This document shows positions 33,010-44,355 of a DNA stretch of 64,000 nt, piece after piece. Under the pieces are notes generated by a model. The model saw nothing but the letters and a program-made list of their open reading frames with translations, was not told where the DNA came from and made no database searches. The stretch is from Effrenium voratum (lineage: Eukaryota; Sar; Dinophyceae; Suessiales; Symbiodiniaceae): positions 544,268 to 608,267 of the forward strand of contig CAUJNA010001757.1 in the NCBI GenBank assembly GCA_963377175.1, given 5' to 3'. Both the position numbers and the translations under genes were made by a program. How positions within the stretch are numbered: position 1 is the stretch's first letter; each line of letters begins with the position of its first letter.

Positions 33010-35482
33010 AAAATGTGTTGCGCAAGCGTGCTTGCCACACACTTTGTGCTCCGAAGCTGTCTTGTGCTTTCTATGACTCGTTTGCGGCGTTGCCCCAGGG
33101 CCAGGCCCCTTAGACTGCAAGCCGGTCGGCGCCAGCCATGGCCGACAATGGCGGTGGCAACAGTGGCGCCAGCGGGGAGACCAGCAAGATCAAGGGCGAG
33201 GCCACGGTGACAGACAGCACCGCCAACAGGCAGGACGCTGGGCCAGCAATGACACGTTCCCGGCTCCCAATGTTGATCGGGAAGCCACGCCCCATTTGAG
33301 CAAGGCCTCGTCAAGGCCAGCCCGTCGAACTAAACTGTTTGTTGCAGGTAGCACGAGCTAGCCAATCCAACGCTCGGGACGCTGCAATGTCAGCCCTAGG
33401 CATGCCCTGCCTTCGCATCGCTGCACTTCAGGGCTGCAGCGGTTGACTCATGGACGTTAACGTTGGCCAGGAGCTGTTCGCTGTCAGGTTGCGGCTCGCG
33501 TTTGGACGCCCGGCTTGTCAAACCAAACATTTGCCCCCGAATGTAGGCAGCTTTCAGGAGGGGAAGCGCCGCCAGGCGGATGTGATCTGGGCCGTGGCGG
33601 TTGGTCAGAGCGCAAAGCGGAAGGCCAAGGCTTTCCTTCATGACCATTGGCGAGATGGAAGCGCTTCAAGCAGGATTTCAGGCCGGAGCCTTGCGAATAG
33701 CTTGAGAGGCAGTATGCCAAGATGCGATGCTGGGGAACGCATTCACAGTGTCTGTGGCCGGACGTGTCACCATCCAACTTCTGAAAACTATCGGGCCCCA
33801 TGCCCCCTGACTGAAGCGGCGGCGTTTGACTTCAGTCTGTTCGCTAGCTTTGCCACGGCGGGCGTGCAAAAGCAAGAGTTGCTTGAGGGCCGGCGGCTTA
33901 CCCCAACGGGTCTACAGCACGTGCAGGGCGCAGGCGCATGGAAGGGCCGCATCGGTGCCTTGCCCCAGCGACCTACGGCAAGCTTCACCACCTGCCCTGG
34001 GCACCAGGGTCTTTCAGCTAAGCTACGCAGTCAACGTGTTGCGCACTGTAGACTTTGTGGAGCCGCGGCACGCAGACCCGCAGGCTCGCCTTCACGTACA
34101 GGCGTTGTGTGCCTTTGCGATTGACATGTTATGTGTCAACTGCGCTTCTACCGCGCAGGCCCTATCGCGCTTGCGACTCCCAAGTTTGCATTTGGCTTAA
34201 CGGCAACCGTGCTTTTTCTCAGCCACTGAAATCGATTTCAACGGTTGGCATTGTTGCGCTATCCCGGTGCCACACCGTTCAACTTCCAGAGCTGCAGCAG
34301 ACCACACCCTCGAGCTCAAAGCGGCCAGGACAACAGAACAACACAGCAGAGCGTGCGAGCTCTGCAGCACAACCCTGTATGGAAACAAGCTTCGGACAAA
34401 TTTGAAGCAGACAAGCATCGCTTCGACAGCTGGAGAACGCGTTTTGCCAAAGTATGCCTGACATTTGAAGCCGTGATCAGGACAGCGGACGGCTTACGAT
34501 GAGCGTCGATCGGAAGAAGCTGGGACAAGCAGGCAGAAAGTTTCTGCCTACTTCTTTGCCACAATTTGTGCAGAATGCTTCTCGGCATAACTTCGCGCCA
34601 GAGCACTCAGACTCATTTCTGCAGGCCAGCAAGACATAGCCCAACACTGTTTCCAAGGCTTCCCTTTGTATTTTGGGGGCCTGCGTCCCGATGTCTGTCA
34701 AGAGTTGCGGGGGGTGCCAGAGCTGTGCTGATGCCGGCGCATTTGAGAAAAGTGACGCACGTTCTTCTTAACGCTGTGTTCCCAGCGGCTTCAGGTTCAC
34801 TCATTCAAGCGCCCATTCCCCGGCGGCTGTCAATGCGGTCACCACCTTTTGATAGTCCATACAAACAAGGGTTTTGGGCCTGGGTCTGATTCTCCACTCC
34901 AGGAAAGAGCTCGTATTTTGCCATGGGCGAGGCCACCGTGCAAATGTTTCTGGCAAGCTGGCTTCACGAGCGCAGGTTTTTCCACTCAGGCCCTCTGGAT
35001 CTACAATGGCAGGGGCGCGCGAGCTGGAATTTGCTAGCCAAGCTGCCCACACAAATCCAGCATCGCACAGTGCTTTGAACAAGTATGGCAAGCTGCGACT
35101 GGTCCAAGGCATCTCGCCCTTGCGGCTTCCGTTTTAGCGCCCGGGCGCGTGCGTTGTTCAAGTGTGCCCGGCAACAAACTTGACAGTTTGACACAATGTT
35201 GCCGGATTGCCCTGCGCAACTTCAATTCGATTCGACTCGCTCCTTCTTCCCTGTGCACGCTGACTTCTTCACATCATGGGACTTGTTCCTGCGCGTCTTG
35301 CACGTGCACAGCTGTTTCACCTTGCTTTCGGCGCAACGTTTGGGACCTGTTTCACCCGACCATCTGCCCGTGCCGCAGAGGCTGCGCCCTGTTCTACAAG
35401 CACTGGGGCCTCAGACTTTGCATGAGCTGAACTCAGCTTAGCTTCGAAGCAGCGAGGACGCTAACAAGGCCGGCCATCACTC
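33010..35482. other. Spacer of the inverted repeat; no confident gene
   Basis: Plus frames near 34,000-34,500 ('QLSYAVNVLRTVDFVEPRHA'; 'KFEADKHRFDSWRTRFAK') look protein-like over short stretches but do not join into a recognisable protein. Confidence 0.3.
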
Positions 35483-35877
35483 CGAGGAGACTTTGGCAGT
35501 CTTGCTTTTCACTTTGCAGCGTGCCCCCCAAAACGCTTCCGGAATCGCTTCAAAGAAAAATCTGAAAGTCCACCCTGGCCCGCCCGACGCGAAGAGCAAG
35601 CACACCAAACGCGGATCCAAACATGAAGCTTCTGGGGGCCCAGTGTGAAACCGGGCACGCAAACAAGCTAACAGCAACCAAACAAACCAACGCGCTGGCG
35701 CCACAAGACTCAGGAAGCCCCAAACAGCTGGATCCCGAGCTTGAGCTTTGAAAAAGCCCGCGCGTGGCAACAAACGATGAACAAACCAGCTTGCTGCAGC
35801 GCCGACTGCAAGTCATTGTAAAAGGCTGAAGGCCGAAAAAGCCAGACAGCAAGAGCAAATCCACACAAACAACGTTA
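35483..35877 (-). repeat. Large inverted repeat, right arm
   Basis: This is the reverse-complement partner of 32,575-33,009. The arms are separated by about 2.5 kb. Confidence 0.88.
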
Positions 35878-35881
35878 AGCC

Positions 35882-35985
35882 AGGGATCTGCGCACAAGCA
35901 CAGATGCATCTAACACTCCTTGCCCACCCTCTTGCTTGCTTGCTGCAATTCTTGGTGCAGTGCTTGGCCCTGCAGCCTTTTGTGC
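35882..35985 (+). repeat. Dispersed repeat shared with 40,591-40,665
   Basis: Shared phrases are 'gcacaagcacagatgca', 'cttggtgcagtgcttggccc' and 'tgcagccttttgtgc'. It abuts the right arm of the inverted repeat. Confidence 0.75.
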
Positions 35986-37732
35986 AGCTGCTTGGCGGGG
36001 TAGGGTGTGGCACCAAGCAGTGAAGCTTGTGTTTTGTTTTTTTTTCTGGCGCTTCTCCGAATTTTTTCTGCTGTCCATGTCTGCGTGGCCCGCGCGCAGG
36101 ATCCTGCCCGCTTCGCCCGTGCGGCAGCGAGGGCGAGCTTTGGTGGAAGCAGTGCCGCGCTGGGCCCTGGCCTACCCGCCGCCTTGTCGGCGCGGGCAGC
36201 GCCATACGTTGCCCGGCTTGCTGCACAGTTGCGGGTGGGGTCAGCAGAGCAGGCGGAGCTCACAATGTGGGTGGAGCGCGGGTTTCGTCTTTGATGCCCT
36301 TTGTCTCCACTTCACCGACTTTGACCAAGTTGGGGGTCGCGCGTGCAAGTTTGGTCCAGCTCCAAGGGGCCAAGAGCGTCAAGCGCCTTGAAGAAGCAGT
36401 GCGTGTTTGTGGCTGCACGGAGATTGCAGCCGCACGGTGTGAGCTTATCAGCATTGGCTGCCTTTTTTCCATGGCTTGGCGGAGTCACGTCGCAGTGGGT
36501 CGGGTGTGCTCAGTGCTTTGAAGTTCACGGCTAGTTTAATGGGCTGGGAGCCTTTTCTGCTGGACTTGTCCAACGCAGTGGTGGTGAGTTGGTCTCTTGC
36601 AGATGTGTTTTCCTCGCCTCTTCTTGCTTCTGCTCTGGGGCGCCTTGTGTTGTGGTCGGCAAGCTTGTGCTTGAGAGTGGCATCCTGAGGGGCGTCTGCT
36701 GGAAGCAAAACCATTGCGTAGCGACACGCCATTCGGTGTTCTTTGCTTTGGCATCCACGCAGCGTGGTCAGCAGCAGCAGTGACTTTGCAAAAGCAGCTG
36801 CAGGGCTGCGACTTTCTTCTCCCCGGAGGTTGCAGAGAGCGGGCGTCCTGCCCTCTCGCGCTGGCGCACTTCCGGCGGATTTTTGGCAGCGTGGCAGAAT
36901 TCCAGCTGACAGGGTGGGCCAGTACACCTTGCACTCGTTAAAGGTGACCCTCTTGTCTTGGGTTTACAACTTGGTGTTGACAGGGAAGCTCGCCGTTTGT
37001 GGGGTCAGTGGCAGTTTGCCCGTGCTGCGAGCGCGATTCTGCAGGCTATTCGGACTGGGTGTGTACCTTTCACACCGCAAGCCCGCTCAGCCAAGCTCCT
37101 TTGCCTGAGCGCCGTCAAGGGCTGCTTCCCTTCAAGCCGCCGGGGGGGTTGCTATCTGACACCGAGAGCGCGAGCAGCTCGGGCAGCACAACTGGTGCAT
37201 CTCACGCTTGCAACGGCAAGGCGCAGGAGTCCAGAGACGGTCATGATCAACACCCTGCGCCCATGCGGCCATTCGCCATGAAGACGGTGGTTGGAGCCCT
37301 GCATGTGCCCCATTGACTCGGGCCATGGCGCTGCAGTGGGAAGTGTTCAGCGGTGATCCTTGGGGCAGGGAAAGGAGTTGCTACCTTTGTTCTCACAGAG
37401 CTTGCGCCGCCGTGCTTGTGGGCCCCTTGCCTTGCAGTGAGTAGGCTCGCTGACCCATGCGTCGGCTTTGTGGGTTTTCGCTCCGCGCCGGCCCCGGTGC
37501 CGCGTGGGCGTTGGTGGCGCTGTGTGCGCCAGCGGTTGAGAGGCAGCATGGGCTCGTACGGCCTTGACGCTACGCGCTTCATGCTCGGCGGTTTCCCACT
37601 TGTGGCACCAGGCCTTGGCGCTACGTGCTTCATGCTCGTTGTGGTGCTGTGTGCGCCAGCAGTCTGGAGGCATTATCTCACGTTGAGGTTTGCCAATTGA
37701 GTGTTGCGTGTGTTTTCCCTTGCTCTTTCATT
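35986..37732. other. No confident gene; possible upstream part of the retroelement
   Basis: Short frames such as 'AELTMWVERGFRL' (about 36,255-36,292) occur without continuity. A near-duplicated phrase around 'cgctacgcgcttcatgctcg' and 'cgctacgtgcttcatgctcg' lies at 37,565-37,640. Confidence 0.3.
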
Positions 37733-38420
37733 ATGGCCCCGCCTTCGTGGAAAGAAGAAATGGTGTCAGCTGCGGCGCCTGCGGCCCGCCTCGTTGCCTT
37801 CCAATCAGGCGACTCTGGCGCTGCCTTCCTCGTCAGGCAAGCTCTCCTGCGCAGAGCGGGAGGTGATGCGAAAACAATTTGGCGAGGACTACCCGGGTTG
37901 CTTTCTTTCCGATCGTGTGTTGCCCAGCATTCAGTACTTGCCCACTGTTCAGCAGCAGTGCTCTGCGCGGTCCTGAAAGTGGATCCCGCGGCGAACGATC
38001 CTCAGCGGAGCAGGCTTTGAAGTTGAAGAGGTGTCGTAAAATTGGACCTGGTTGAGGTGCTGGCTCAGGCAAATGGATTTGTTGAGGATGCTGACGCGGA
38101 CATTGGGGCTTCGCCCTTTAAGCTGCAAAACGCGCTAGGTGTTCGAGCTGTGGCGTTCGCCTTCTGTTCGCACGGGCACTTTCAGCTATGATGGCAGCAG
38201 TACGTAGATGCGTTCCTCTCGGCATACACGCACGGTGCTCCAGAGGGGTTTCGCCCGCCCGGAGTGCAGGAGGCGGAGGCGCCGACAGATTGGTTCGGCT
38301 GGAACCTGCGTTGGCAGATGGTGGGCAGCTGGATGGTGGGCTTGCGTTGGCTTGTTGTGTGGCAACTGTGGATTGCAGTGGGGCCAGCTCAGCCGCAGAT
38401 GGGGATGCTGAGGCTGTAGC
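37733..38420 (+). pseudogene. Gag-like region of the retroelement
   Basis: Start ATG 37,733 gives 'MAPPSWKEEMVSAAAPAARL'. After a frame change come 'REVMRKQFGEDYPGCFLSDR' and 'VLPSIQYLPTVQQQC' (about 37,855-37,965), then 'LDLVEVLAQANGFVEDAD' (about 38,043-38,100) and 'LQNALGVRAVAFAFCSHGHF' (about 38,123-38,185). A further frame gives 'WQQYVDAFLSAYTHGAPEGF' and a Trp-rich 'WFGWNLRWQMVGSWMVGLRW' before a stop at about 38,420. There are two or three frameshifts. The gag assignment rests on its position upstream of RT and on memory of similar dinoflagellate elements, not on a catalytic motif. Confidence 0.5.
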
Positions 38421-38839
38421 GCAGGTCTTTGACTAGACTGTTATCCCACGTTGGCCAATCAAACTGGCCACGCGCTCGGGATAGGAAGGGGGCAGAGTGG
38501 TCAGCGCGCATTACTGATGGTGGCGGTTGCCGCTCGACAGCAGACTGGTCTGTTCCACACTCCAGGTCCGATGTTTTCCAGCCGTTGCGCAAGTCTTTCG
38601 CAGTGTTGGCGCAGCAGTGGGGTCTTTCGGCTCGTTTGCGCACGCACATTGCGGGCGCCTTTTCGCGCAGCTTGCTGTCAGACACTGAGGTGTTGCAGGT
38701 GCGCAGCTTGGTGGTCGAGTATTTTTTACAGGTCGGGGTTTGCAGTGCGATGCAGAGACTGCACCTGACCAGCCCTTCTTGCTCAACGCGTGGGAAGCGA
38801 TGGGCAACTTTGGCGCCACAGTTTCAACGGGCATTCTAG

Positions 38840-39700
38840 AAGCCATTCCGGCCCCGTGTGTGTGGGAGCCGCTGATTGAAGCTTGAAGCTGAGGTAAAGC
38901 CATGCTTGCTGATCCACCGAGAGCCTTGGGCAAGCGCTCTCAAGTGCCGGTACACTACTTGGGCCCTGATTCAGAAGGACATTGATGCAGGGTATCTGTG
39001 CGAGCTGGCGGCGGGTCGGAAGCCAAGCAGCGCTGGGGGGGGAATGTCGCTGCAGGCAGGCCGGGGGTGGTCTACGCAGAAGGGCGGAAGCCACGCCTCA
39101 TCGGCGACGGCACCTTCTCCGGCACGAAGGATGCGTGCGTTATTCGTGAACAAGTGCGGATGCCAGCTTTGGAAAGCGTTCAAAGCTTTTTGTCCAGGGC
39201 TGCGGGCGAGTCGGGCTGGACTGCGTGGAGCTGGGATTGGCGTGGAGCGCACAAGCTGGTAAAAATGGCAGAAGCAGAGCGTGGCTTCAACTGCTTCACG
39301 TTTGAGGGGCGCTGGTTTTACTATAAATGTTGCTACGTTGGCGCAAGGTGGTCCGCCAACTGATTCTCACGGGTGGGGGCCTTCGTGCTGCGACACTTGC
39401 ACAAGTTCATTTACGGGGCTTTTCTCTATGTGGACGACGGTTTGTGTCTCTTTCCAAGCTCGGCGCCGGTTTGCTTGGCTGGGCTAGCAGTTTCACTTGG
39501 GCGCAACGCACGTCACAATTCCGGACACGAAGGCGGTGAAGATTGCGCCGTTGCTGCAGCAGTTGCGCAAGCCGGCGTGCAGAGTGGACCGGCGCTTAGT
39601 CGGCATGCTCCTCTGGTTTGCTGGGGGCTGTTTCTGGTTGAAGCCGTGGTTGGAGCCTCTCTATTGAATTCTGCGTAAACCGCAAGCTCCCCCGGCTTGC
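38840..39700 (+). pseudogene. Reverse transcriptase of the retroelement
   Basis: Before the palm there is 'RPGVVYAEGRKPRLIGDG' (about 39,058-39,111). 'ESVQSFLSRAAGESGWTAWS' then leads to the motif-A-like 'SWDWRGAHKL', with the aspartate codon at 39,235. 'GFNCFTFEGRWFYYKCCYVG' and 'ARWSA' follow, then a stop and frame change, then 'VGAFVLRHLHKFIYGAFL' and the catalytic YVDD at 39,427-39,438. The thumb region continues in another frame: 'VKIAPLLQQLRKPACRVDRR', 'LVGMLLWFAGGCFWLKPWLE' (about 39,535-39,655). Both catalytic aspartate motifs are present, but the frame is broken on either side of the palm, so it cannot be made as one protein as sequenced. Confidence 0.72.
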
Positions 39701-39885
39701 CAGCGTGACTCAATACGCAGACATTGCGGCAGCGTCGGATGACATGTTGCAGGTGCGCGTGCTTGTGCGCTTGTGTGGGCTGGCGGCTGCAGTCAGTTAA
39801 CAACTATGCTGTCTCATCGCGTTCGTGTGACAGCCTTCAGACACCTCGCGCGCGCAAGGGCCAAACCGCTTAGCGCTCTTCAATT

Positions 39886-40413
39886 TTGAAAGCGCTACCA
39901 CCACCGCATGCAGAGAAGCCGCTTGAGCTGCGGCAGCTTTTCTGCAACGCTATCAGTGATTCGGTCGGCCTACCTCTGCGGACTGTGGAGACGCTGCCCG
40001 GCAGGTGCGCACCCGATGCTTTCGCCGCAGCTGAGTCCGCTGGTATTGGTGTGGCTGTTTTCGAGAGAAAGCTTGCCGCCGTGGTTCAGAGCGCCCAACA
40101 CATCTTCTCTTCAAGCTTGCATTGCGGCCTTGGAGGTGCTCGCGTAGCTGGTTCTGCTGCTTTGCGTTGCAGGGATGCGCCGCAGGATGGCAACTTCATC
40201 CTGCAACTCTCGCAGTTGTGCGACAACCAGAGCGTCTCCTATGCCACATTCCGCATGCTGTCCATGAAGCAACCCTTGCGCTACATCTTGCAGGCATTAG
40301 GGTATTTCTCTTGCAGGCACGGCGTTGCGCTGACCTGTAGCCATGTGGCTGGCGCGGGCTGACAGTCTCAGCCATGACAGGTCGCCGGCAGGTTTTGTAG
40401 CCGCGCACAACTT
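39886..40413 (+). pseudogene. RNase H domain of the retroelement
   Basis: 'CAPDAFAAAESAGIGVAVFE' provides the first Asp (codon 44 from 39,886). 'QLCDNQSVSYATFRML' provides the DN motif (codon 113), and 'GVALTCSHVAG' the late His region. After a +1 shift, 'ARADSLSHDRSPAGFVA' matches the family's terminal 'AD-LSR' motif. This is the usual retroelement RNase H order. A frame change at 40,362 and several stops upstream separate it from RT. Confidence 0.65.
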
Positions 40414-40590
40414 TGCCATCTAGATGCACAGGCAGTTCTGGAAGAACCTTGGCGTGAGTCTTCTTGAGTGGCTGGAGTGTGTGCCACCCTTGCGGTTGGG
40501 GTGAGCTGGCCAGGTAGCTGTGTGCCACACGCTGCCCGGCTTGCTGTGGCAATCAGCGTTCTGGAGAAACGAGGGTGGGGAGGAGTGATG

Positions 40591-40665
40591 CCAGGGATGT
40601 GTGCGCAAGCACAGATGCAGCTAGTGCTTGGTGCAGCGCTTGGCCCTGCAGCCTTTTGTGCTAAA
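40591..40665 (+). repeat. Dispersed repeat shared with 35,882-35,985
   Basis: It contains 'gcgcaagcacagatgcagct' and 'cttggtgcagcgcttggccc'. It lies just downstream of the retroelement. Confidence 0.75.
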
Positions 40666-40674
40666 CCTGTAATT

Positions 40675-41215
40675 CCCAAATTCGCACCCGTCGCCTTGAG
40701 GACAAGCAGAACAACTCGAAGAACAGTATCAAGAAGAATCATTTTGCAAATATGATTCTTGCTTTCCCTACAAGGCACCCGTGTCCTGGTAGAATTGAAT
40801 AACTAAGCCAAGTAAAGCAGAACAAAGTCTGGATTTACCCACATCGCACTCGTCCCTTTGTAGGGTAATCAGACAACATGTTATAAGTAGAAGAGTTCTC
40901 ACGTGATCAAACTCGACCTGTCCAAAAGGCACCCGTCACTCTGGAAAAACATGAGGACACTTGCAAAAACTAGGATTCTCGAATTGCACCCGTTCTTTTG
41001 GGGACACGGAAGCTAAATATAATGTATTGTAAGACATAGAAAACTTGGCACACCCTTTTGTAGAATAACACGAGCGTTTACAATACGTAATTCGCGCATT
41101 CCTCTGGGACTTCTACACTTCCCAAAGAGCACCCATCCCTTGCGAATTGTTTGGGTGATTGTCGCCACTGGAGTTCCCCAAATCCCACTCGTCCCTTTTG
41201 GGACATGACGTAAAT
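40675..41215 (+). repeat. Degenerate repeat of 'gcacccgtcccttttgg', ~60-86-bp spacing
   Basis: Variants occur near 40,684, 40,770, 40,848, 40,930, 40,989, 41,049, 41,124 and 41,185. The phrase is usually 'cacccgtc.cttttggggac'. The spacers are AT-richer and not obviously conserved. No gene. Confidence 0.55.
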
Positions 41216-41339
41216 CACCCGAGCCGTCTACGAAGAATCAGCGAACTAATTAGAGCAACACTGGCCTTTGTCTAGCTGTTCCAGTAAGGGTAAGTAACTT
41301 TTAGGAAAGTTTGAAGAAGTAGAACATCTGGAATTCCTC

Positions 41340-41490
41340 ACACGCGCCTGCCCCGCACGCGCTTCCCATCGCACGTCCCGCACGTCCCCGCACGTCCCCC
41401 GCGTTCCGTCCTGCACGTCCCCCACATCCCAAGCGACCCGCGCGCCCCGCCCCGTACGTCCCGCACGTCCCACGCCCCCCACGTGCCGGG
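41340..41490. repeat. GC-rich 'cccgcacgt' minisatellite
   Basis: Short units of 'cccgcacgtcc' and 'cgcgccccgc' make a C-rich plus strand with no gene. Confidence 0.8.
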
Positions 41491-42227
41491 ACACTCAGAA
41501 GTTAAAACCCTGAGCCGGCGGCTGGCCGTGAAACATGTTCTTGTGGCAGCCAAGCCAAACCCAAGAAAGCCTGTGCCTACCAACTGCGACAAGATGCAGC
41601 CAACACGAAAATGCAGCCATGCCTTCTTGCACTTCCAGTCGCCCTTTTCTCGAGGGAAGTTAATTTTTCAATCGTGTGTGCAATAGTGTGCTCAATGGTG
41701 CTATTGAAATTACAATAGACATTTCAGCAGAAATTTCATCATGTTTCAACGGCTTTCAATCGTTTCCATATTTCTCAAAAGCCAAAAACCACCATTATCC
41801 ATAGAAACACAGCCTATGTTTCTGATGTAAATGCCATGGAAAGCACTACGCACATGTCACATCTAAACTAACATTACTGTAACGCCAGACAAGTTAGTGA
41901 GAAACAACGCCAAAAACACTAGACGGAAACCACATGTCAATTCAAACTGCTTCAAGACGAGGGAATGAGAAAAATAACATTAGGCAGATCACATGTCAAA
42001 GAAAATTTATGCAAAACTCAAGCCACCAACATGCCAAATCATCAAACATTTTAAACAAAGCGAACTCCAATGTTATAGACGCGTTTGGCCATACACTTTT
42101 CCAGTCTTTAGTTGCGGATGGTGCTTAGACATTGGCAAGCACATTTTTCTAACTAAGCATGCAGTGTTTTAAGCTGCAAGCTTTTGCCCAGCCCTGCGCA
42201 CAATGATAGTTTGTTGGTTGGTTGCCC
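41491..42227. other. No gene; AT-richer sequence
   Basis: GC content falls noticeably from about 41,690 compared with the left part of the window. I see no supported frame. Confidence 0.4.
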
Positions 42228-42284
42228 AGCTGTCCAGCCACCCACTGAATGAACAAATACATGTTTCTCTGGGGCTGTCCAGCC
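42228..42284. repeat. GGCTGTCCAGCC palindrome pair 1
   Basis: 'agctgtccagcc' (42,228-42,239) and 'ggctgtccagcc' (42,273-42,284) lie 45 bp apart. Each is a GGCTG/CAGCC inverted repeat around TC. Confidence 0.85.
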
Positions 42285-42310
42285 AAATAACTGTGAACAA
42301 AAAGCTACGA

Positions 42311-42364
42311 GTACTTTTTGCTCTCTACACACGCATCTCCAAAATATTGCAGTTCTACATTTTG
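42311..42364. repeat. 54-bp inverted repeat, left arm
   Basis: Its reverse complement matches 43,447-43,500 at 44 of 54 positions, including a 14-base exact run 'tagagagcaaaaag'. The arms bracket about 1.1 kb that contains the coding fragment at 42,825-43,040. Confidence 0.8.
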
Positions 42365-42824
42365 ACTACATGGCCTTCTGCATGGATTCTTCTAGGTCAG
42401 GGAGTTTCGAAAAAATCGGCCCTGCGCACACCTATCCTTGGTGACTCTCTCTGGCACTTTGTCCCCGGAGAGCCATATGCACAGGACGCGGCTAACCTCA
42501 CACAGAGACCCATGAAACTCTTGCTGCCGTAGCACCCGTAGTGCCTGGGAGCCAATCAATCCTTTTGCCATCTCGGGCACATGCGCTAGCAAGTGGTGCT
42601 TCTGCGCAACTAAGCAATTAAGTTTATTCTCTTTCGTCGCGCTCTTGGCCAGTCAGGCATAGTTCACAAGACAAGGGGAAATTTCTTTCTAAAACATTCT
42701 TGGCTGGCTGGTAAACACAAACTGTCTCAAGTTCGTGTATCTGGGCGAGTGCTTTGCAAGCATTCCTTCTCGGTTTTGATGTCACCCTCGTGCACTCTTT
42801 TGATTCTCTTGCCAGCTAGCATCA

Positions 42825-43040
42825 TCAAGTCTTCATAAACTCCTGCGTCTCGAAACTCAATTGTTCAAGTGCTTTCTCCTTGCCTTCTCGCTTCTGCAGT
42901 TGTATCTCGTCCAGCAGGTTCCCATACAGGCGCACGCTGGCGTCCAAATCCAAAGCGCGCAGGAAGTCTAGCACGATTTTCAGAAGTGGGTGGTCAAACT
43001 GGCCTGGCCAGGGAGCTCCTCCACAAAGTGTTCTCTCTCA
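42825..43040 (-). pseudogene. Coding fragment, C-terminal 'EFMKT'
   Basis: A minus-strand frame reads 'DHPLLKIVLDFLRALDLDAS', 'VRLYGNLLDEIQLQKREGKE', 'KALEQLSFETQEFMKT' and a TGA at 42,827-42,825. This is clearly protein-like (amphipathic, charged). Upstream, a neighbouring frame gives 'EHFVEELPGQAS', suggesting one frameshift. It may be the last exon of the gene fragments to its right. Family unknown. Confidence 0.4.
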
Positions 43041-43446
43041 AGTCATTGAAGGGCTTCTCGTCACGCCTTAGTTTAGCAAAACTATGAGCACGTAATGCAC
43101 CACAACCTTCCCTTTACTCACTCGTTTGACTACAATAAAAATTACAAGTTGAACAAACGGTCAAACTTAAACAAACAGTTTGCTTTGCATCCTCTGAAGC
43201 AAGGTTCCTATCTGCATCGCGCCATGGGCAAGGTTTGGCCTTGTTGCGCGTGGGGCCAAACTCATAATTGAACCAGTCCGAACCCCCAGTGACACTGTAC
43301 AAGACACATCTCTGAAGCGGTTGTCCTGCTAGCCTTCCTCTCCCCCGTAAGCAAATTGCCATCAGGATCAGCTTCCGGGAATTTACCTTCTGCTAAACTC
43401 TCCAAAGACCGGAACAAAGCTTTCCAAATAGGGTCCCACGTTTTTT

Positions 43447-43500
43447 GAAAATCTAGAACCGCAATGTTTTAGAGATGTGCGCATAGAGAGCAAAAAGAAC
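43447..43500. repeat. 54-bp inverted repeat, right arm
   Basis: This is the partner of 42,311-42,364. Most of the mismatches are transitions. Confidence 0.8.
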
Positions 43501-43587
43501 AAAAGGCAGGGCACAGGTTCGGAATACTGGGAAAAGCATGTAGATTTTGTTGCAAACACATGAAAGTAGTCAGGGGGTCCCTTAGGC

Positions 43588-43989
43588 CTACATCATTTTG
43601 GAACAAACGTGCGCCTTGCTGTAGTTTTGCAGAGTTTTCGCAACACTGCCGACCTCACGCTCAAAACTTGCTAGCTGTCTGTCTCTGCGTGAGGGGCAGC
43701 ATCTCCATGAAACGCAAAAGGTATCAGTCTCTGTGATCCTTTCAGTGATGGCTTCTCTGCACCGAATCTGCGTCTTCACCATCCAGGGCTCAGGAGCGAC
43801 ACTGTTCTTCAAAAACATTCTCAGTAGATCTCTATGGCAATTTCCAGGCTGAATGCCCCATCTGCTCAAAGCAATCTGTTCAGCCTGGCTTTTTTGGAAG
43901 CAGCTGGTTACACTGCGTTCTCCCACTGACAACTTTTGGATCAGGAGAAGAGCCAGTGCACTTTTAATGGCTCCATCATTCTGCTCCAC
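43588..43989 (-). pseudogene. Uncertain coding fragment
   Basis: An open minus frame of 133 codons starts 'MEQNDGAIKSALALLLIQKL' and continues 'GIQPGNCHRDLLRMFLKNS'. The first 70 residues have protein-like composition. No motif is recognised. It is placed with the surrounding minus-strand fragments by orientation only. Confidence 0.3.
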
Positions 43990-44276
43990 ATGACCTTCAG
44001 CTTCTTCTCGTTCTCTTTCTTCTTTTGTCGCTAGCCCCCTCTAAAGGTATTGCATTGCTTTTCTAATGAGCCAAGAGGAGCTGCAAAGATAATGAATGAT
44101 GACAGGCGATTGGACGCTTGAATATTGAATACTGGAGTGGTCTCATTTTTCAAGACATGGACAGGTCACTGGGCCAAACAGCTTGTGTCCTTCTGCAAGA
44201 ACAAAACTCCTACGGTTGGCCTCTAAACTTACCACAAAGTGTGTTATAGCCAAATGCCACCTCATGTGTTTTGTTC

Positions 44277-44355
44277 AGGGGTATCCAGCCCACCATAACA
44301 TTTCTGTAGGGCAAGAAAATGTCCAACCCAGCAGTTCGCTACGGCTCTCCAGCCC
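44277..44355. repeat. GGCTGTCCAGCC palindrome pair 2 (variant)
   Basis: 'ggggtatccagccc' and 'ggctctccagccc' are 66 bp apart. Both are one or two bases off the consensus. Confidence 0.6.

Larger units (their letters stand above)
37733..40490 (+). mobile_element. Degenerate retroelement: gag-like, RT, RNase H
   Basis: This plus-strand element has three recognisable parts in order: a gag-like segment, a reverse transcriptase with motif-A-like 'SWDWRGAHKL' and motif C YVDD, and an RNase H. No integrase, tyrosine recombinase or endonuclease is visible. The RT/RNase H layout with no integrase is compatible with DIRS-like or other non-copia elements; the class is unresolved. At least five frameshifts or stops are present. 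No flanking terminal repeats were identified, although the 35.88/40.59-kb repeat pair brackets it loosely. Confidence 0.7.
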
